This document shows, one piece after another, positions 7,325 through 15,788 of a DNA stretch of 64,000 nucleotides. Made by a program: the position numbers and the translations under genes. This DNA comes from Flavobacterium sp. Lineage in GTDB: Bacteria > Bacteroidota > Bacteroidia > Flavobacteriales > Flavobacteriaceae. Below the pieces are notes generated by a model. That model ran no database searches. It saw nothing but the letters and a program-made list of their open reading frames with translations, and had not been told where the DNA came from. The stretch is from positions 1 through 64,000 of the forward strand of contig JAHEZJ010000020.1 in NCBI GenBank assembly GCA_023251135.1, written 5' to 3'. Each line of letters starts with the position of its first letter. The first letter of the stretch is position 1.

Positions 7325-8447
7325 AATAACCGGATATATTTTGGGTTCCATAATCATTGATGTATTTTTTATCAAAAGAGAAAAACGTCACTTTGGTTTG
7401 ATTGTCAATCGGAATTTTGTTTTTTACAATTGAGATCATTTTATCGAGCTCCTCCTCTGAAATTTTCTCGATCCTGATTTCATCACCGTTTCTCAAATAC
7501 GTTTGCCCGACCAAAATGTCATCCTGCAGCCTGTATTTAGTCTCGGATACTTTCTTTAATTTAACGGTATCATTCTGAAGTCGATCGTAATCTGATAAAA
7601 TTCCCTTAAACTGATTTCCTCTAAAAACCACTGCCCAACTGTATAGTGGCAGCGCAATATCAAGCTTTAGCGGATATTTATCATGGGTTATGTATTGGGC
7701 CAGTTCTTCACTGGTTCCTATAGAATTCTTTGTATTAAATTCTTCCGGCTTTGTGATATTATAACACATTAACAAGCCTTTGTCTACCGGCGGAACTCCT
7801 GCTTTTGAAGCATATTTGTACTGCCATAGTCTAATAGTAGCCGAAACCGGAGTGGCCGAATATCGCTTCTTGATTTGCTTTAATAAATAAAAATAATTGT
7901 CTTTTGATTTTTCCGACCAGTCGCAATCAATTAAAATTTCTTTGAAATCCACTTTCAATTTTGCCATTTCAATTGATTTTACCGAATCATAGTTCAACTG
8001 TTTGCGGTTTTCTTGTTTGTAATAATCCTTATGATAAACAATCGCACCAGCCGTTTTCTCAGCCTTTGTCTCGTTTATTTTTACACCAATCTGTTCAATA
8101 CGCTTGGCAATTCTTACCGCCAGACTGTCCAGTTGTTTCTTGTTGGATTGCAGGACGACTTCATTGGTAATAAAAATACTTGGTGTAATTTCGGGGTTGC
8201 TTTCATTTAATCTCACATCCAAAATTGTAGCAACCGGCAAAGGTTCTTTGGCATAAGGATTCCAATCGACATCAAAAAAACGAACGTATAAGTGTTTCAC
8301 CTTCAAATCTCTGATCAGAGAATCTTCCTTGCTTTCGAAATTTAAATCGGTTTTCCAGTAACAAAACGATCGTACCACTTCATGTTCCTTCTCACAGGTA
8401 GCTCCATTAAGCAGTACAAAGAGCAAAATAAAAACAATATTCTTCAT
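7311..8447 (-). CDS. Lipoprotein of unknown function, possible TIM-barrel fold (378 aa)
   Basis: A lipoprotein signal ends at NGATC (Cys18). The mature part alternates beta-strands and helices: VKHLYVRFFDVDW, then EILIDCDWSEKSKDNYFYLL, then DIALPLYSWAVVFRGNQF. The second motif resembles the acidic strand-4 motif of GH18-like TIM barrels, and the third resembles a late barrel strand. This is pattern inference only; I would not assign an activity. It is co-transcribed with and overlaps the 770-residue secreted protein downstream. The pair sits alone, divergent from prmA. Confidence 0.75.
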   Translation of the reverse strand: MKNIVFILLFVLLNGATCEKEHEVVRSFCYWKTDLNFESKEDSLIRDLKVKHLYVRFFDVDWNPYAKEPLPVATILDVRLNESNPEITPSIFITNEVVLQSNKKQLDSLAVRIAKRIEQIGVKINETKAEKTAGAIVYHKDYYKQENRKQLNYDSVKSIEMAKLKVDFKEILIDCDWSEKSKDNYFYLLKQIKKRYSATPVSATIRLWQYKYASKAGVPPVDKGLLMCYNITKPEEFNTKNSIGTSEELAQYITHDKYPLKLDIALPLYSWAVVFRGNQFKGILSDYDRLQNDTVKLKKVSETKYRLQDDILVGQTYLRNGDEIRIEKISEEELDKMISIVKNKIPIDNQTKVTFFSFDKKYINDYGTQNISGYYARF

Positions 8448-8538
8448 ATTTTAAAAATCCTTACAAATTCCAATCAAAATTAACATTTATTAAGGTAAGG
8501 ATATAGATTATTTATGAACAACTTCTGCTTTGGATTCT

Positions 8539-8546
8539 TACCTTTG
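8539..8546 (+). promoter_or_regulatory. -7 box for prmA
   Basis: TACCTTTG matches TAnnTTTG and lies 14 bases before the prmA ATG, giving a very short leader. No convincing -33 element was found. Confidence 0.6.
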
Positions 8547-8560
8547 CAAAAAAATTATTT

Positions 8561-9394
8561 ATGTCGAATATATATTTAGGGTACCATTTTACGGTTGAAC
8601 CAAAAGAACCAGGTTCAGAAATTTTAATTGCTGAATTAGGCGAAAAAGCGTTTGAGACTTTTACAGAAACGGAAAACGGAATTTCGGCTTTTGTAAAAAA
8701 AGATTTATGGGACGAGAATATACTGGACGACATTTATATTTTACAATCTGAAGAATTTAAAATCGAATACACGATTGAAGAAATCGATCAGGTGAACTGG
8801 AATGAGGAATGGGAGAAAAATTTTGAAGCCATTGATGTAGACGGTAAATGCCATGTTCGCGCTCCTTTTCACGAGAAAACGGATGCTGAATTTGATATTG
8901 TAATCGAACCAAAAATGAGTTTTGGAACAGGACATCATGAAACCACACATATGATGATCCAGCATTTACTCGAAATTAATGTTGAAGGTTTGAAAACGCT
9001 TGATATGGGATGCGGAACGGCTATTTTAGCCATCTTGGCCGAAATGAAAGGTGCTCAGCCCATCGATGCTATCGATATTGACAACTGGTGTTACCTCAAT
9101 TCGATCGAAAATGCCGAACGCAATAATTGCAAACACATCTCCGTTTATGAAGGCGATGCTGCTTTATTGGCCGGAAAAAAATACGATTTAATCATTGCCA
9201 ACATCAACCGAAATATCTTGTTGAACGATATGCAAAGTTATGTTGACTGTTTGAATCCAAACGGAATACTGCTTTTAAGCGGTTTCTATGAAGAAGACAT
9301 TCCATTTATCGATGCTTCCTGCACCGAAAAAGGTTTAACTTATGTTAAAAAGTTTCAAAGAAATAACTGGGTTTCATTAAAATACGTAAATTAG
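8561..9394 (+). CDS. prmA: Ribosomal protein L11 methyltransferase
   Basis: PrmA trimethylates ribosomal protein L11 using S-adenosylmethionine in the cytoplasm. The 277-residue protein has the N-terminal L11-recognition region and a Rossmann methyltransferase domain. Motif I reads TLDMGCGTAILAILAEMKGA, preceded by the family signature MSFGTGHHETT; IDAIDIDNWC follows, and the substrate-side motif is IIANINRNILL. It precedes clpS by 120 bases in the same direction, a neighbouring pair also known from related flavobacteria. Confidence 0.95.
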   Translation: MSNIYLGYHFTVEPKEPGSEILIAELGEKAFETFTETENGISAFVKKDLWDENILDDIYILQSEEFKIEYTIEEIDQVNWNEEWEKNFEAIDVDGKCHVRAPFHEKTDAEFDIVIEPKMSFGTGHHETTHMMIQHLLEINVEGLKTLDMGCGTAILAILAEMKGAQPIDAIDIDNWCYLNSIENAERNNCKHISVYEGDAALLAGKKYDLIIANINRNILLNDMQSYVDCLNPNGILLLSGFYEEDIPFIDASCTEKGLTYVKKFQRNNWVSLKYVN

Positions 9395-9514
9395 ATAGTT
9401 GATTATCTGTTTATTAAACAGTTCACAGATTTCATTATTTTTCTAAATTTTAATTCATCTGTGCGCTATATGCCTAAAAATTAGTAATTCACAACAGTAC
9501 AAAAACGTAAAAAA

Positions 9515-9790
9515 ATGAGTACTAAAGAAAAAGTAAGAGAAAGAGTTCGCGAAAAGGAAGCGACAGGTTTCAATAACGAAATCATTGTTTACAACGACGA
9601 TGTAAACACTTTTGATCATGTAATTGATACCTTAATGCGAGTTTGTAGTCATACGCCGGAGCAAGCAGAACAATGTTCCCTTATTGTACATTACAATGGG
9701 AAATGCACTGTAAAAACAGGGCCTATGGAAAAGTTAAAGCCACAATGCACACAACTTTTGGAAGCCGGATTAAGCGCTGAGATTGTTTAA
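9515..9790 (+). CDS. clpS: ATP-dependent Clp protease adaptor ClpS
   Basis: ClpS delivers N-degron substrates to ClpAP/ClpCP. The 91-residue protein has normal length and the conserved core: IIVYNDDVNTFDHVIDTLMR, with the N-D-D-x-N-T-F motif that lines the N-degron pocket, then EQAEQCSLIVHYNGKCTVKTG, the region with the conserved H-x-x-G. A strong hairpin follows 13 bases after the stop codon. Confidence 0.95.
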   Translation: MSTKEKVRERVREKEATGFNNEIIVYNDDVNTFDHVIDTLMRVCSHTPEQAEQCSLIVHYNGKCTVKTGPMEKLKPQCTQLLEAGLSAEIV

Positions 9791-9803
9791 GTGCAAATAA
9801 TTT

Positions 9804-9854
9804 AAAAAAGATTCTATTTTATTCTATATTTGAATAAAATAGAATCTTTTTTTT
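9804..9854 (+). terminator. 21-bp perfect hairpin after clpS, with a -7 promoter box in its loop
   Basis: Arms 9804-9824 and 9832-9852 are perfect reverse complements with a 7-base loop and end in a T-tract, a classical terminator for clpS. TATATTTG at 9825-9832 spans the loop and matches the TAnnTTTG -7 consensus. The next gene's ATG is at 9855, two bases after the right arm. Confidence 0.8.
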
Positions 9855-11126
9855 ATGGAAGAATACGGAAAGATATTGATTATTGCAACGCCGGTTTTTT
9901 TGGTATTAATTATAATCGAAAAATTATACGGCATTTACAAAAAGAACGACACTGCTCCCTTGATTGACAGTGTGTCGAGCATCAGCTCCGGAATTACCAA
10001 TTCGGTAAAAGATGTTTTGGGACTGAGCCTGACTTTTATTTCTTATGAATGGATGGTTTCTAAAATTGCGCTTTACCATTTAGAAGCCAACGTTCTCTCC
10101 TATTTTATTGCCTTTTTTGTAATCGACTTTTATGGTTACTGGAGTCATAGATGGGCCCATCAGATTAATCTTTTCTGGAACAAACACGCCATTCACCACA
10201 GCAGCGAAGAGTTTAACCTTGCCTGTGCCTTGCGCCAGCCTATTGCAAGTCTTGTTAATCTCTTTACTTTTTTACTCATTCCGGCCGCATTATTAGGAGT
10301 TCCGGCTTCGGTAATAGCCATTACCCTGCCGCTTCATTTATTTTTGCAATTCTGGTACCATACCAAGCACATTAATAAAATGGGGTTTCTCGAATACATT
10401 TTGGTTACCCCTTCACATCACCGTGTTCATCATGCTATAAATCCCGAATATTTGGACAAAAACCATTCTCAGATTTTTATTTTCTGGGACAAGCTTTTTG
10501 GTACTTTTCAGGCAGAGTTAGACGATGTTCCGCCTGTTTTTGGTATTACAAGACCGGCACAAACCTGGAATCCTATCCGTATTAATTTTCAGCATTTGAC
10601 CTTGCTGATTAAAGATGCCTGGCGTGCTGAGAACTGGAAAGACAGACTCACCATCTGGTTTAAACCAACCGGCTGGAGACCCGAGAATTTTGAAGAAAAA
10701 TATCCGGTAACCAAAATCGAAAATGTTTTTGCCTTTAATAAATATGGGACTCAAAATTCTAAAAAACTAATTTATTGGTCGGTAACTCAAATGTTAGTCA
10801 CTTTGCTGTTTGTGACTTATTTGTTTGATAATATTGCCAAAATTGGATTGCCAAACATCTTTATTTACGGCTTTTTTATTCTGATTACGATTTACAGTTA
10901 CAGCGAACTAATGGACAAAAGCAAATATGCGGTTTTCTGGGAAGCGTTGCGCTTTGGCATTGTGATTGGAATTATAAGCTATTACGGAGACTGGTTTGGT
11001 TTAAACAATGTATTTCCTTATTTCAATTATATCATTCTTACTTATTTAACCTTATCCTTTTTAGCCACCATTTACTTTGTAAATATCGATTTTAAAAACT
11101 ACCAAAACCAACCTGTTAATTCATAA
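9855..11126 (+). CDS. Fatty acid hydroxylase / sterol desaturase superfamily membrane protein
   Basis: The 423-residue integral membrane protein carries the di-iron histidine clusters of the superfamily: HRWAH near residue 98, HHSSEEF, and HHRVHH near residue 190, plus a later HSQIF segment. Hydrophobic helices flank the clusters, and the C-terminal ~130 residues add further membrane segments. It probably oxidises a lipid; the substrate is unknown. The start follows directly on the clpS hairpin, but the N-terminus MEEYGKILIIATPVFLVLII is typical and no better start exists. It is followed after 7 bases by the YhhN-family gene. Confidence 0.88.
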   Translation: MEEYGKILIIATPVFLVLIIIEKLYGIYKKNDTAPLIDSVSSISSGITNSVKDVLGLSLTFISYEWMVSKIALYHLEANVLSYFIAFFVIDFYGYWSHRWAHQINLFWNKHAIHHSSEEFNLACALRQPIASLVNLFTFLLIPAALLGVPASVIAITLPLHLFLQFWYHTKHINKMGFLEYILVTPSHHRVHHAINPEYLDKNHSQIFIFWDKLFGTFQAELDDVPPVFGITRPAQTWNPIRINFQHLTLLIKDAWRAENWKDRLTIWFKPTGWRPENFEEKYPVTKIENVFAFNKYGTQNSKKLIYWSVTQMLVTLLFVTYLFDNIAKIGLPNIFIYGFFILITIYSYSELMDKSKYAVFWEALRFGIVIGIISYYGDWFGLNNVFPYFNYIILTYLTLSFLATIYFVNIDFKNYQNQPVNS

Positions 11127-11133
11127 AACGATT

Positions 11134-11811
11134 ATGAGAAATACCTTTATTTTTAAAACCTATATTGCTTTTAGTATTTTATATCTAATTGTTTTATTTC
11201 TGGAATATCAAAATTTAGACTTGTATTTAAAACCTGTTTTAGTACCGTTATTGGGCTTTGGCGTTTATTTTAATCGAAAATTCCGTACCCGAAAAATCCT
11301 TCTGGGGGCATTATTATTCTCCTGGATGGGTGATGTTATTTTGCTTTTTGCAGATATTGGCGAAATCTACTTTATTCTCGGCCTGCTTTTTTTCCTGATT
11401 GCCCACCTGCTGTATTGTGTATTGTTTAACAAACAAGCTAAAAGAGATATTTACATTAACAAAGTACTGTTTGGAGCCGGAAGTCTTCTTATCGCTTTTT
11501 ATTTAATTGGAATGATAATGTTCCTGATGCCAAACTTGGGCGAATTAAGAATACCTGTAATTATCTATGCTGCAGTAATTTCTACCATGCTTTTATTTGC
11601 GTTTAACGGAGGGCTTAGCTGGAAAAAACCAGGAAGTTTCTATGTTTTGGCAGGAGCCGTTTCATTTGTTCTTTCCGATAGTATACTGGCGTTTAATAAA
11701 TTTCATGCTCCCATAGAAAAAAGTTCTTTTTTTATAATGCTTACCTATCTTGTGGCACAATATCTGATTGTAATTGGTATATTAAAACTGAATGTGAAGG
11801 AAGCAGATTAA
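11134..11811 (+). CDS. YhhN-family (lysoplasmalogenase-like) membrane protein
   Basis: The 225-residue protein has about eight transmembrane helices and the family motifs YLKPVLVPLL (a K-P pair in the first third), LFSWMGDVILLF (S-x-x-G-D) and GAVSFVLSDSILAFNKF (F-x-x-S-D). YhhN/TMEM86 proteins hydrolyse the vinyl ether bond of lysoplasmalogens, but activity in this organism is inferred. Only 7 bases separate it from the hydroxylase-family gene, so the two are probably one transcript concerned with membrane lipids. Confidence 0.88.
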   Translation: MRNTFIFKTYIAFSILYLIVLFLEYQNLDLYLKPVLVPLLGFGVYFNRKFRTRKILLGALLFSWMGDVILLFADIGEIYFILGLLFFLIAHLLYCVLFNKQAKRDIYINKVLFGAGSLLIAFYLIGMIMFLMPNLGELRIPVIIYAAVISTMLLFAFNGGLSWKKPGSFYVLAGAVSFVLSDSILAFNKFHAPIEKSSFFIMLTYLVAQYLIVIGILKLNVKEAD

Positions 11812-11883
11812 GCTACGGATGCAACCGATTTATACTTTTTTTATAAATCTTTTAATCGGTATTAACTGTAGCAAAAAACGCTT

Positions 11884-11891
11884 TACCTTTG
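11884..11891 (+). promoter_or_regulatory. -7 box for the small lipoprotein gene
   Basis: TACCTTTG matches TAnnTTTG, 21 bases before the ATG at 11913. Confidence 0.55.
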
Positions 11892-11912
11892 TAGGACCAA
11901 TCTCAATAAACC

Positions 11913-12365
11913 ATGAAAAAAATAGCCCTTTTTATCCTTTTAATCCTTACCACAGCTTCGTGTATAAGCACAAAATCGACTTTAAAAAATGTAGATGACA
12001 ATGCTCCGGATCTTGTTTTAAAGAAAGACAATACGTTTGTTATCACACAATTTAGCAACGATAAAAAATACGGTTATGATCCTGATTATCCCATCAATAT
12101 TTTTTTCCAGAATACCCGCAATGAGGCTTTAAACGAAACTCGTTTTCTAAATGCTCTGGCGGGACCAAATGGCGAAAAAATCACCTATACACGTTTAGAA
12201 ACCTGTTGCCCTTTTCCAACCAAAAGAAGCGACATGGGGGCCGGATTCTTAAATGTCTACGAATTGAAGTGGGACGGACAAAAGAAACCTATCAAACTCT
12301 ATTTGAACGTTTATGAAAAAGGTATTTTAATGGTTCCGATGGGATTGCGTTTGAAGAGCAATTAA
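11913..12365 (+). CDS. Small lipoprotein of unknown function upstream of kdsA
   Basis: The 150-residue product has a lipoprotein signal MKKIALFILLILTTASC (Cys17). The mature domain looks beta-rich and contains a Cys-Cys pair in LETCCPFPTKRS. I believe relatives in flavobacterial genomes sometimes carry a misleading KdsA-like product name because of the neighbouring gene; there is no aldolase motif here. Expected location is the inner face of the outer membrane. Function unknown. Confidence 0.8.
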   Translation: MKKIALFILLILTTASCISTKSTLKNVDDNAPDLVLKKDNTFVITQFSNDKKYGYDPDYPINIFFQNTRNEALNETRFLNALAGPNGEKITYTRLETCCPFPTKRSDMGAGFLNVYELKWDGQKKPIKLYLNVYEKGILMVPMGLRLKSN

Positions 12366-12403
12366 AAGAACAAGCCTAATCAAATTACATCCCGAAATAC
12401 AAA

Positions 12404-12724
12404 ATGCTGGCAAGTATACCGCTCATTTTACTTATTTTTCCCTTACTGTTTCAGATTATAGCCGGTAAAAAAGCAATTGACCAAATTATCCCCTTAAAAT
12501 TCGGGACGGTTTGTTTCATTAGTTGCATCGCACAACTAATAGTTCCGGTTCTTTCCTTTTACATTGCCACCTACAATGCCAATGTTTATAAGGAACAAAA
12601 TCCAAATTCGCTTAGATGCGGAATGGAGTTTGTAGGTCTTTTTATGTTTGCCTTTCTTTTTGCTTTTATTCTCATAGTGACTATAATCATCCAGTACTTC
12701 ATCAAACGATCTTACGAAAAGTAA
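12404..12724 (+). CDS. Small membrane protein of unknown function (106 aa)
   Basis: Three hydrophobic segments are visible (residues ~1-20, ~32-55, ~77-100), and the product ends with a positively charged tail (KRSYEK). It follows the small lipoprotein gene by 38 bases in the same direction, probably in one transcript. I do not recognise a family. Confidence 0.65.
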   Translation: MLASIPLILLIFPLLFQIIAGKKAIDQIIPLKFGTVCFISCIAQLIVPVLSFYIATYNANVYKEQNPNSLRCGMEFVGLFMFAFLFAFILIVTIIIQYFIKRSYEK

Positions 12725-12916
12725 ATTTCACACAAGCATGATAAATGTCATGCATTAGTCTTTGGCATTATCTTAATATTGCTCCGCATTAAAAAGGTAT
12801 GATTTCAAATGAGCTCACTATTAAATTCAGTAATTCCGCTGAAGATTAAGTCCTAAAAGCAGGATTTGCTTCTTAAAAAAAACTTAAATCTTCATCTGCT
12901 ATTCATAAATCATAAC

Positions 12917-12924
12917 TACCTTTG
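12917..12924 (+). promoter_or_regulatory. -7 box for kdsA, decides the start codon
   Basis: TACCTTTG matches TAnnTTTG. An in-frame TTG at 12922 lies inside this box, so it cannot be the start of a message made from it. The ATG at 12946 lies 21 bases downstream and is taken as the start. Confidence 0.6.
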
Positions 12925-12945
12925 CACTGTCAAAAAAAACATACT

Positions 12946-13764
12946 ATGAACATACAACATATTCCACAAATTAAGCATACAGAAAGCGGTAACTTCTTTT
13001 TATTGGCAGGGCCTTGCGCTATCGAAGGAGAAGAAATGGCGCTTAGAATTGCAGAAAAACTAGTTGGTATTACCGACAATCTTCAAATTCCTTTTGTATT
13101 TAAGGGATCTTTCAAAAAAGCCAACCGTTCCAGAATTGATAGTTTTTCGGGAATTGGTGACGAAAAAGCATTAAAAATATTACGAAAAGTTTCTGAAACT
13201 TTCCACGTTCCAACTGTAACTGACATCCATACCAATGAAGATGCTGCTATGGCGGCACAATACGTTGATGTTTTGCAAATTCCTGCATTCCTGGTTCGTC
13301 AAACTGATCTGGTTGTTGCTGCGGCAAATACCGGAAAAACGGTAAACCTGAAAAAAGGACAATTTATGAGTCCGGAAAGCATGAAACATGCGGTACAAAA
13401 AGTACTGGACTGTAACAATGAAAACGTTATGGTTACAGATCGCGGTACTATGTTTGGTTACCAGGACATGATTGTTGACTACAGAGGAATCCCTACTATG
13501 CAGCAATATGCCACTACCGTTTTAGATGTGACACACTCGTTACAACAGCCTAATCAAACTGCCGGAGTTACAGGCGGAAGACCAGATATGATCGAAACTG
13601 TTGCCAAAGCGGGTATCGCTGTTGGTGTTGACGGTATTTTTATCGAAACTCATTTTGATCCTGCTAATGCAAAAAGTGATGGCGCTAATATGCTTCATTT
13701 AGACTATTTCGAAGGTTTAATGACCAAATTGGTAGCCATTAGAAAAACAGTTAATTCATTCTAA
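12946..13764 (+). CDS. kdsA: 3-deoxy-8-phosphooctulonate (KDO-8-phosphate) synthase
   Basis: KdsA condenses phosphoenolpyruvate with arabinose 5-phosphate to make KDO-8-phosphate for lipopolysaccharide. The 272-residue protein matches the family: LLAGPCAIEGEEMALR, FKGSFKKANRSR, GSFSG-type loop SFSGIGDEKALK, VLQIPAFLVRQTDL, VTDRGTMFGYQDMIVD and GVDGIFIETH. It is followed after 18 bases by an outer-membrane protein gene, so envelope-related genes cluster here. Confidence 0.96.
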   Translation: MNIQHIPQIKHTESGNFFLLAGPCAIEGEEMALRIAEKLVGITDNLQIPFVFKGSFKKANRSRIDSFSGIGDEKALKILRKVSETFHVPTVTDIHTNEDAAMAAQYVDVLQIPAFLVRQTDLVVAAANTGKTVNLKKGQFMSPESMKHAVQKVLDCNNENVMVTDRGTMFGYQDMIVDYRGIPTMQQYATTVLDVTHSLQQPNQTAGVTGGRPDMIETVAKAGIAVGVDGIFIETHFDPANAKSDGANMLHLDYFEGLMTKLVAIRKTVNSF

Positions 13765-13782
13765 TTACTTAATACCATTTCA

Positions 13783-14685
13783 TTGAAAACAAATATTATA
13801 ATTTTCTTTTTGTTGTGCTTCTCAGCAAACACTTTTGCACAGGAAGAAATCGCAGTACAAAGATATACCGCCCACAATAAAGGAAAATTTTTCGTTTCCT
13901 GGGGAGGAAACAGAGACAGTTACACCAAATCTGATGTGAATTTCAGAGGGAAAGACTACAACTTTACGGTTGATAACATGAAAGCTCATGATAAACCAAA
14001 AGGATGGCATATTGATTATGTAAATCCGGTTAACATGACCATTCCGCAAACGAACTTCAGAATGGGATATTTCTTTAGCGACCACTACAGTGTTTCTGTT
14101 GGTTGGGATCACATGAAGTATGTAATGAGCCAAAACCAAACCGCAAATGTTAATGGTTACATCAACTTACCTGTTGATCAGGCCGGATCTATTTACAACG
14201 GAGTTTACAACAACAGACCAGTAGATATGTCTCAGGGTGGTGCTCAGGAAGGTGGTTTCGGAAAAGGTGAAGTTGGAAGCGGAACTGCTTTTTTAATGTA
14301 CGAACATACAGACGGTTTGAACTACATTAATACTGAAGTTTCCAGACATGATGATATTTCTAAATTGTTTGGTATCACTAACACGGATAAAATTCAGGTT
14401 AATTTGACTGAGGGTGTGGGTGTAGGACTTTTATATCCTAAAACCAATACGACACTTTTAGGAAAAGAACGTCATGATGATTTTCACATTTCTGGTTATG
14501 GTCTTTCTGCAAAAGCGGGAATCAACCTTACTTTCTTCAAGTATTTTTACATACAGGGTGAGTTAAAAGGTGGTTACATCAACATGCAGGATATCAGAAC
14601 TACACAAAGCAGTGAAGACAGAGCTTCACAGGACTTTTTCTTTTTGCAGCGAATTATTGCTGTTGGAGGAATTTTTAGAATCTAA
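13783..14685 (+). CDS. Outer-membrane beta-barrel-type protein with a TTG start
   Basis: The 300-residue product starts at TTG; only this start gives the complete signal peptide MKTNIIIFFLLCFSANTFAQ. The mature part alternates aromatic and polar residues (FRMGYFFSDHYSVSVGWDHM, FKYFYIQGELKGGYINM) and ends in an aromatic-rich strand (FFFLQRIIAVGGIFRI), as in outer-membrane barrels. I do not recognise a specific family. It is probably co-transcribed with kdsA. Confidence 0.8.
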   Translation: MKTNIIIFFLLCFSANTFAQEEIAVQRYTAHNKGKFFVSWGGNRDSYTKSDVNFRGKDYNFTVDNMKAHDKPKGWHIDYVNPVNMTIPQTNFRMGYFFSDHYSVSVGWDHMKYVMSQNQTANVNGYINLPVDQAGSIYNGVYNNRPVDMSQGGAQEGGFGKGEVGSGTAFLMYEHTDGLNYINTEVSRHDDISKLFGITNTDKIQVNLTEGVGVGLLYPKTNTTLLGKERHDDFHISGYGLSAKAGINLTFFKYFYIQGELKGGYINMQDIRTTQSSEDRASQDFFFLQRIIAVGGIFRI

Positions 14686-14705
14686 TATTTCTTAAAATTA
14701 TATTT

Positions 14706-14740
14706 AAAAATAGTTATCATTTTGGTAACTATTTTTTTTT
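14706..14740 (+). terminator. Terminator after the outer-membrane protein gene
   Basis: AATAGTTA and TAACTATT flank a short loop and are followed by a long T-run. Confidence 0.7.
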
Positions 14741-14786
14741 GACCTTTATTTGTCCTGATAATTTGTGGACGGGGGATTAAGGTATT

Positions 14787-14900
14787 GGTTTCAGGTTTCA
14801 GGTTTCAGGTTTCAAGTTTCGGGTTTCAAGTTTCAAGTGTCACAAATCACATTTTACAGATCACATTTCACATTTCACATTTCACATCTCACATTACACC
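14787..14900. repeat. Tandem TTTCAGG/TTTCAAG and TTTCACA repeats
   Basis: Tandem GTTTCAGG and GTTTCAAG heptamers (14787-14837) are followed by tandem TCACATTT units (~14840-14895). They precede the YiiX-type gene and translate in frame as a repetitive peptide that is not part of the protein. Confidence 0.8.
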
Positions 14901-14908
14901 TATACAAA

Positions 14909-15592
14909 ATGAAAAAATCAAAATCTCTCTTTTTAGGAATTACCTTTTTACTCAGCTTTGGGTGTGCTTTGTTTGTTGCGCTGCAGGTTTTCCCCAACAA
15001 TCCTTTTTCGCACGCTAAAACGAAAGAAAAAACGACCTTACAAGACAAAATTAAAGATGGTGACCTTATCTTCCAAACCTCTCAGTCTCCTCAATGTGAA
15101 GCGGTACGAATTGCAACTAACTCTAAATTCTCGCATTGTGGCATCATTTACGATATCAACGGAAAATGGTTTGTTTTTGAAGCGGTACAGCCTGTAAAAC
15201 TTACTCCTTTTGACGAATGGATTCAACACGGAAAAAACGCTGATTATCTTGTAAAGCGATTGAAAAATGCCGATACCGTTTTGACTCCTGTAGTTCTTCA
15301 AAAAATGAAAGCATACAGTCAGCAATTTGACGGAAGAGAATACGATGCCTATTTTGAGTGGACCGATAACCGAATTTATTGCTCTGAGCTGATCTGGAAA
15401 ATTTATAAGAATGTGGCAAACATCGAATTGTCGAAATTGAAACAGCTCAAAGATTTTAATCTAACCGATCCAAGAGTACAAAAAATACTAAAGGAAAGAT
15501 ACGGAAATGATGTTCCTCTCGACGAAAAAGTAGTCGCTCCCTCCGATTTGGTCGATTCTGAGCTGCTAAAAACGGTAATTGACACCTATTAA
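14909..15592 (+). CDS. YiiX/YebB-like NlpC/P60-superfamily cysteine hydrolase
   Basis: The 227-residue protein has an N-terminal hydrophobic segment (LGITFLLSFGCALFVALQVF) acting as a signal or anchor. The permuted papain-like YiiX domain follows, with GDLIFQTS, FSHCGII (His76) and RIYCSELIWK (catalytic Cys158). It should hydrolyse an amide or thioester bond at the envelope; the substrate is unknown. I chose ATG 14909 because the in-frame extension upstream only translates intergenic repeats. Confidence 0.85.
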   Translation: MKKSKSLFLGITFLLSFGCALFVALQVFPNNPFSHAKTKEKTTLQDKIKDGDLIFQTSQSPQCEAVRIATNSKFSHCGIIYDINGKWFVFEAVQPVKLTPFDEWIQHGKNADYLVKRLKNADTVLTPVVLQKMKAYSQQFDGREYDAYFEWTDNRIYCSELIWKIYKNVANIELSKLKQLKDFNLTDPRVQKILKERYGNDVPLDEKVVAPSDLVDSELLKTVIDTY

Positions 15593-15788
15593 AAGCCATT
15601 TTTTGTCTGTATTGAAAGAGAAAGCAGAACCATTTCGTTTCCAAAAACTTACACTTTTACACCTCTATTAACTTTTCAACGAATTAATCTGTTTTTAAAC
15701 GAATATTCATTAAAATTGTTAAAAACAAATCATAAATGTAAAATTTTAGTGTTATTTTAGTAAGACAAATTTTAAATTAGGTTTAACT

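Noticed and set aside
7325..7375. Upstream ATGs of the 770-residue secreted protein
   Set aside because: They would bury the signal peptide and increase the overlap with the upstream gene; the ATG at 7324 is better.
11913..12365. KdsA-like product name for the small lipoprotein
   Set aside because: It has a lipoprotein signal and no aldolase motif; the real kdsA lies 0.6 kb downstream.
14765..14908. N-terminal extension of the YiiX-type gene
   Set aside because: The extension translates tandem TTTCAGG and TCACATTT repeats; the ATG at 14909 gives a proper membrane segment.
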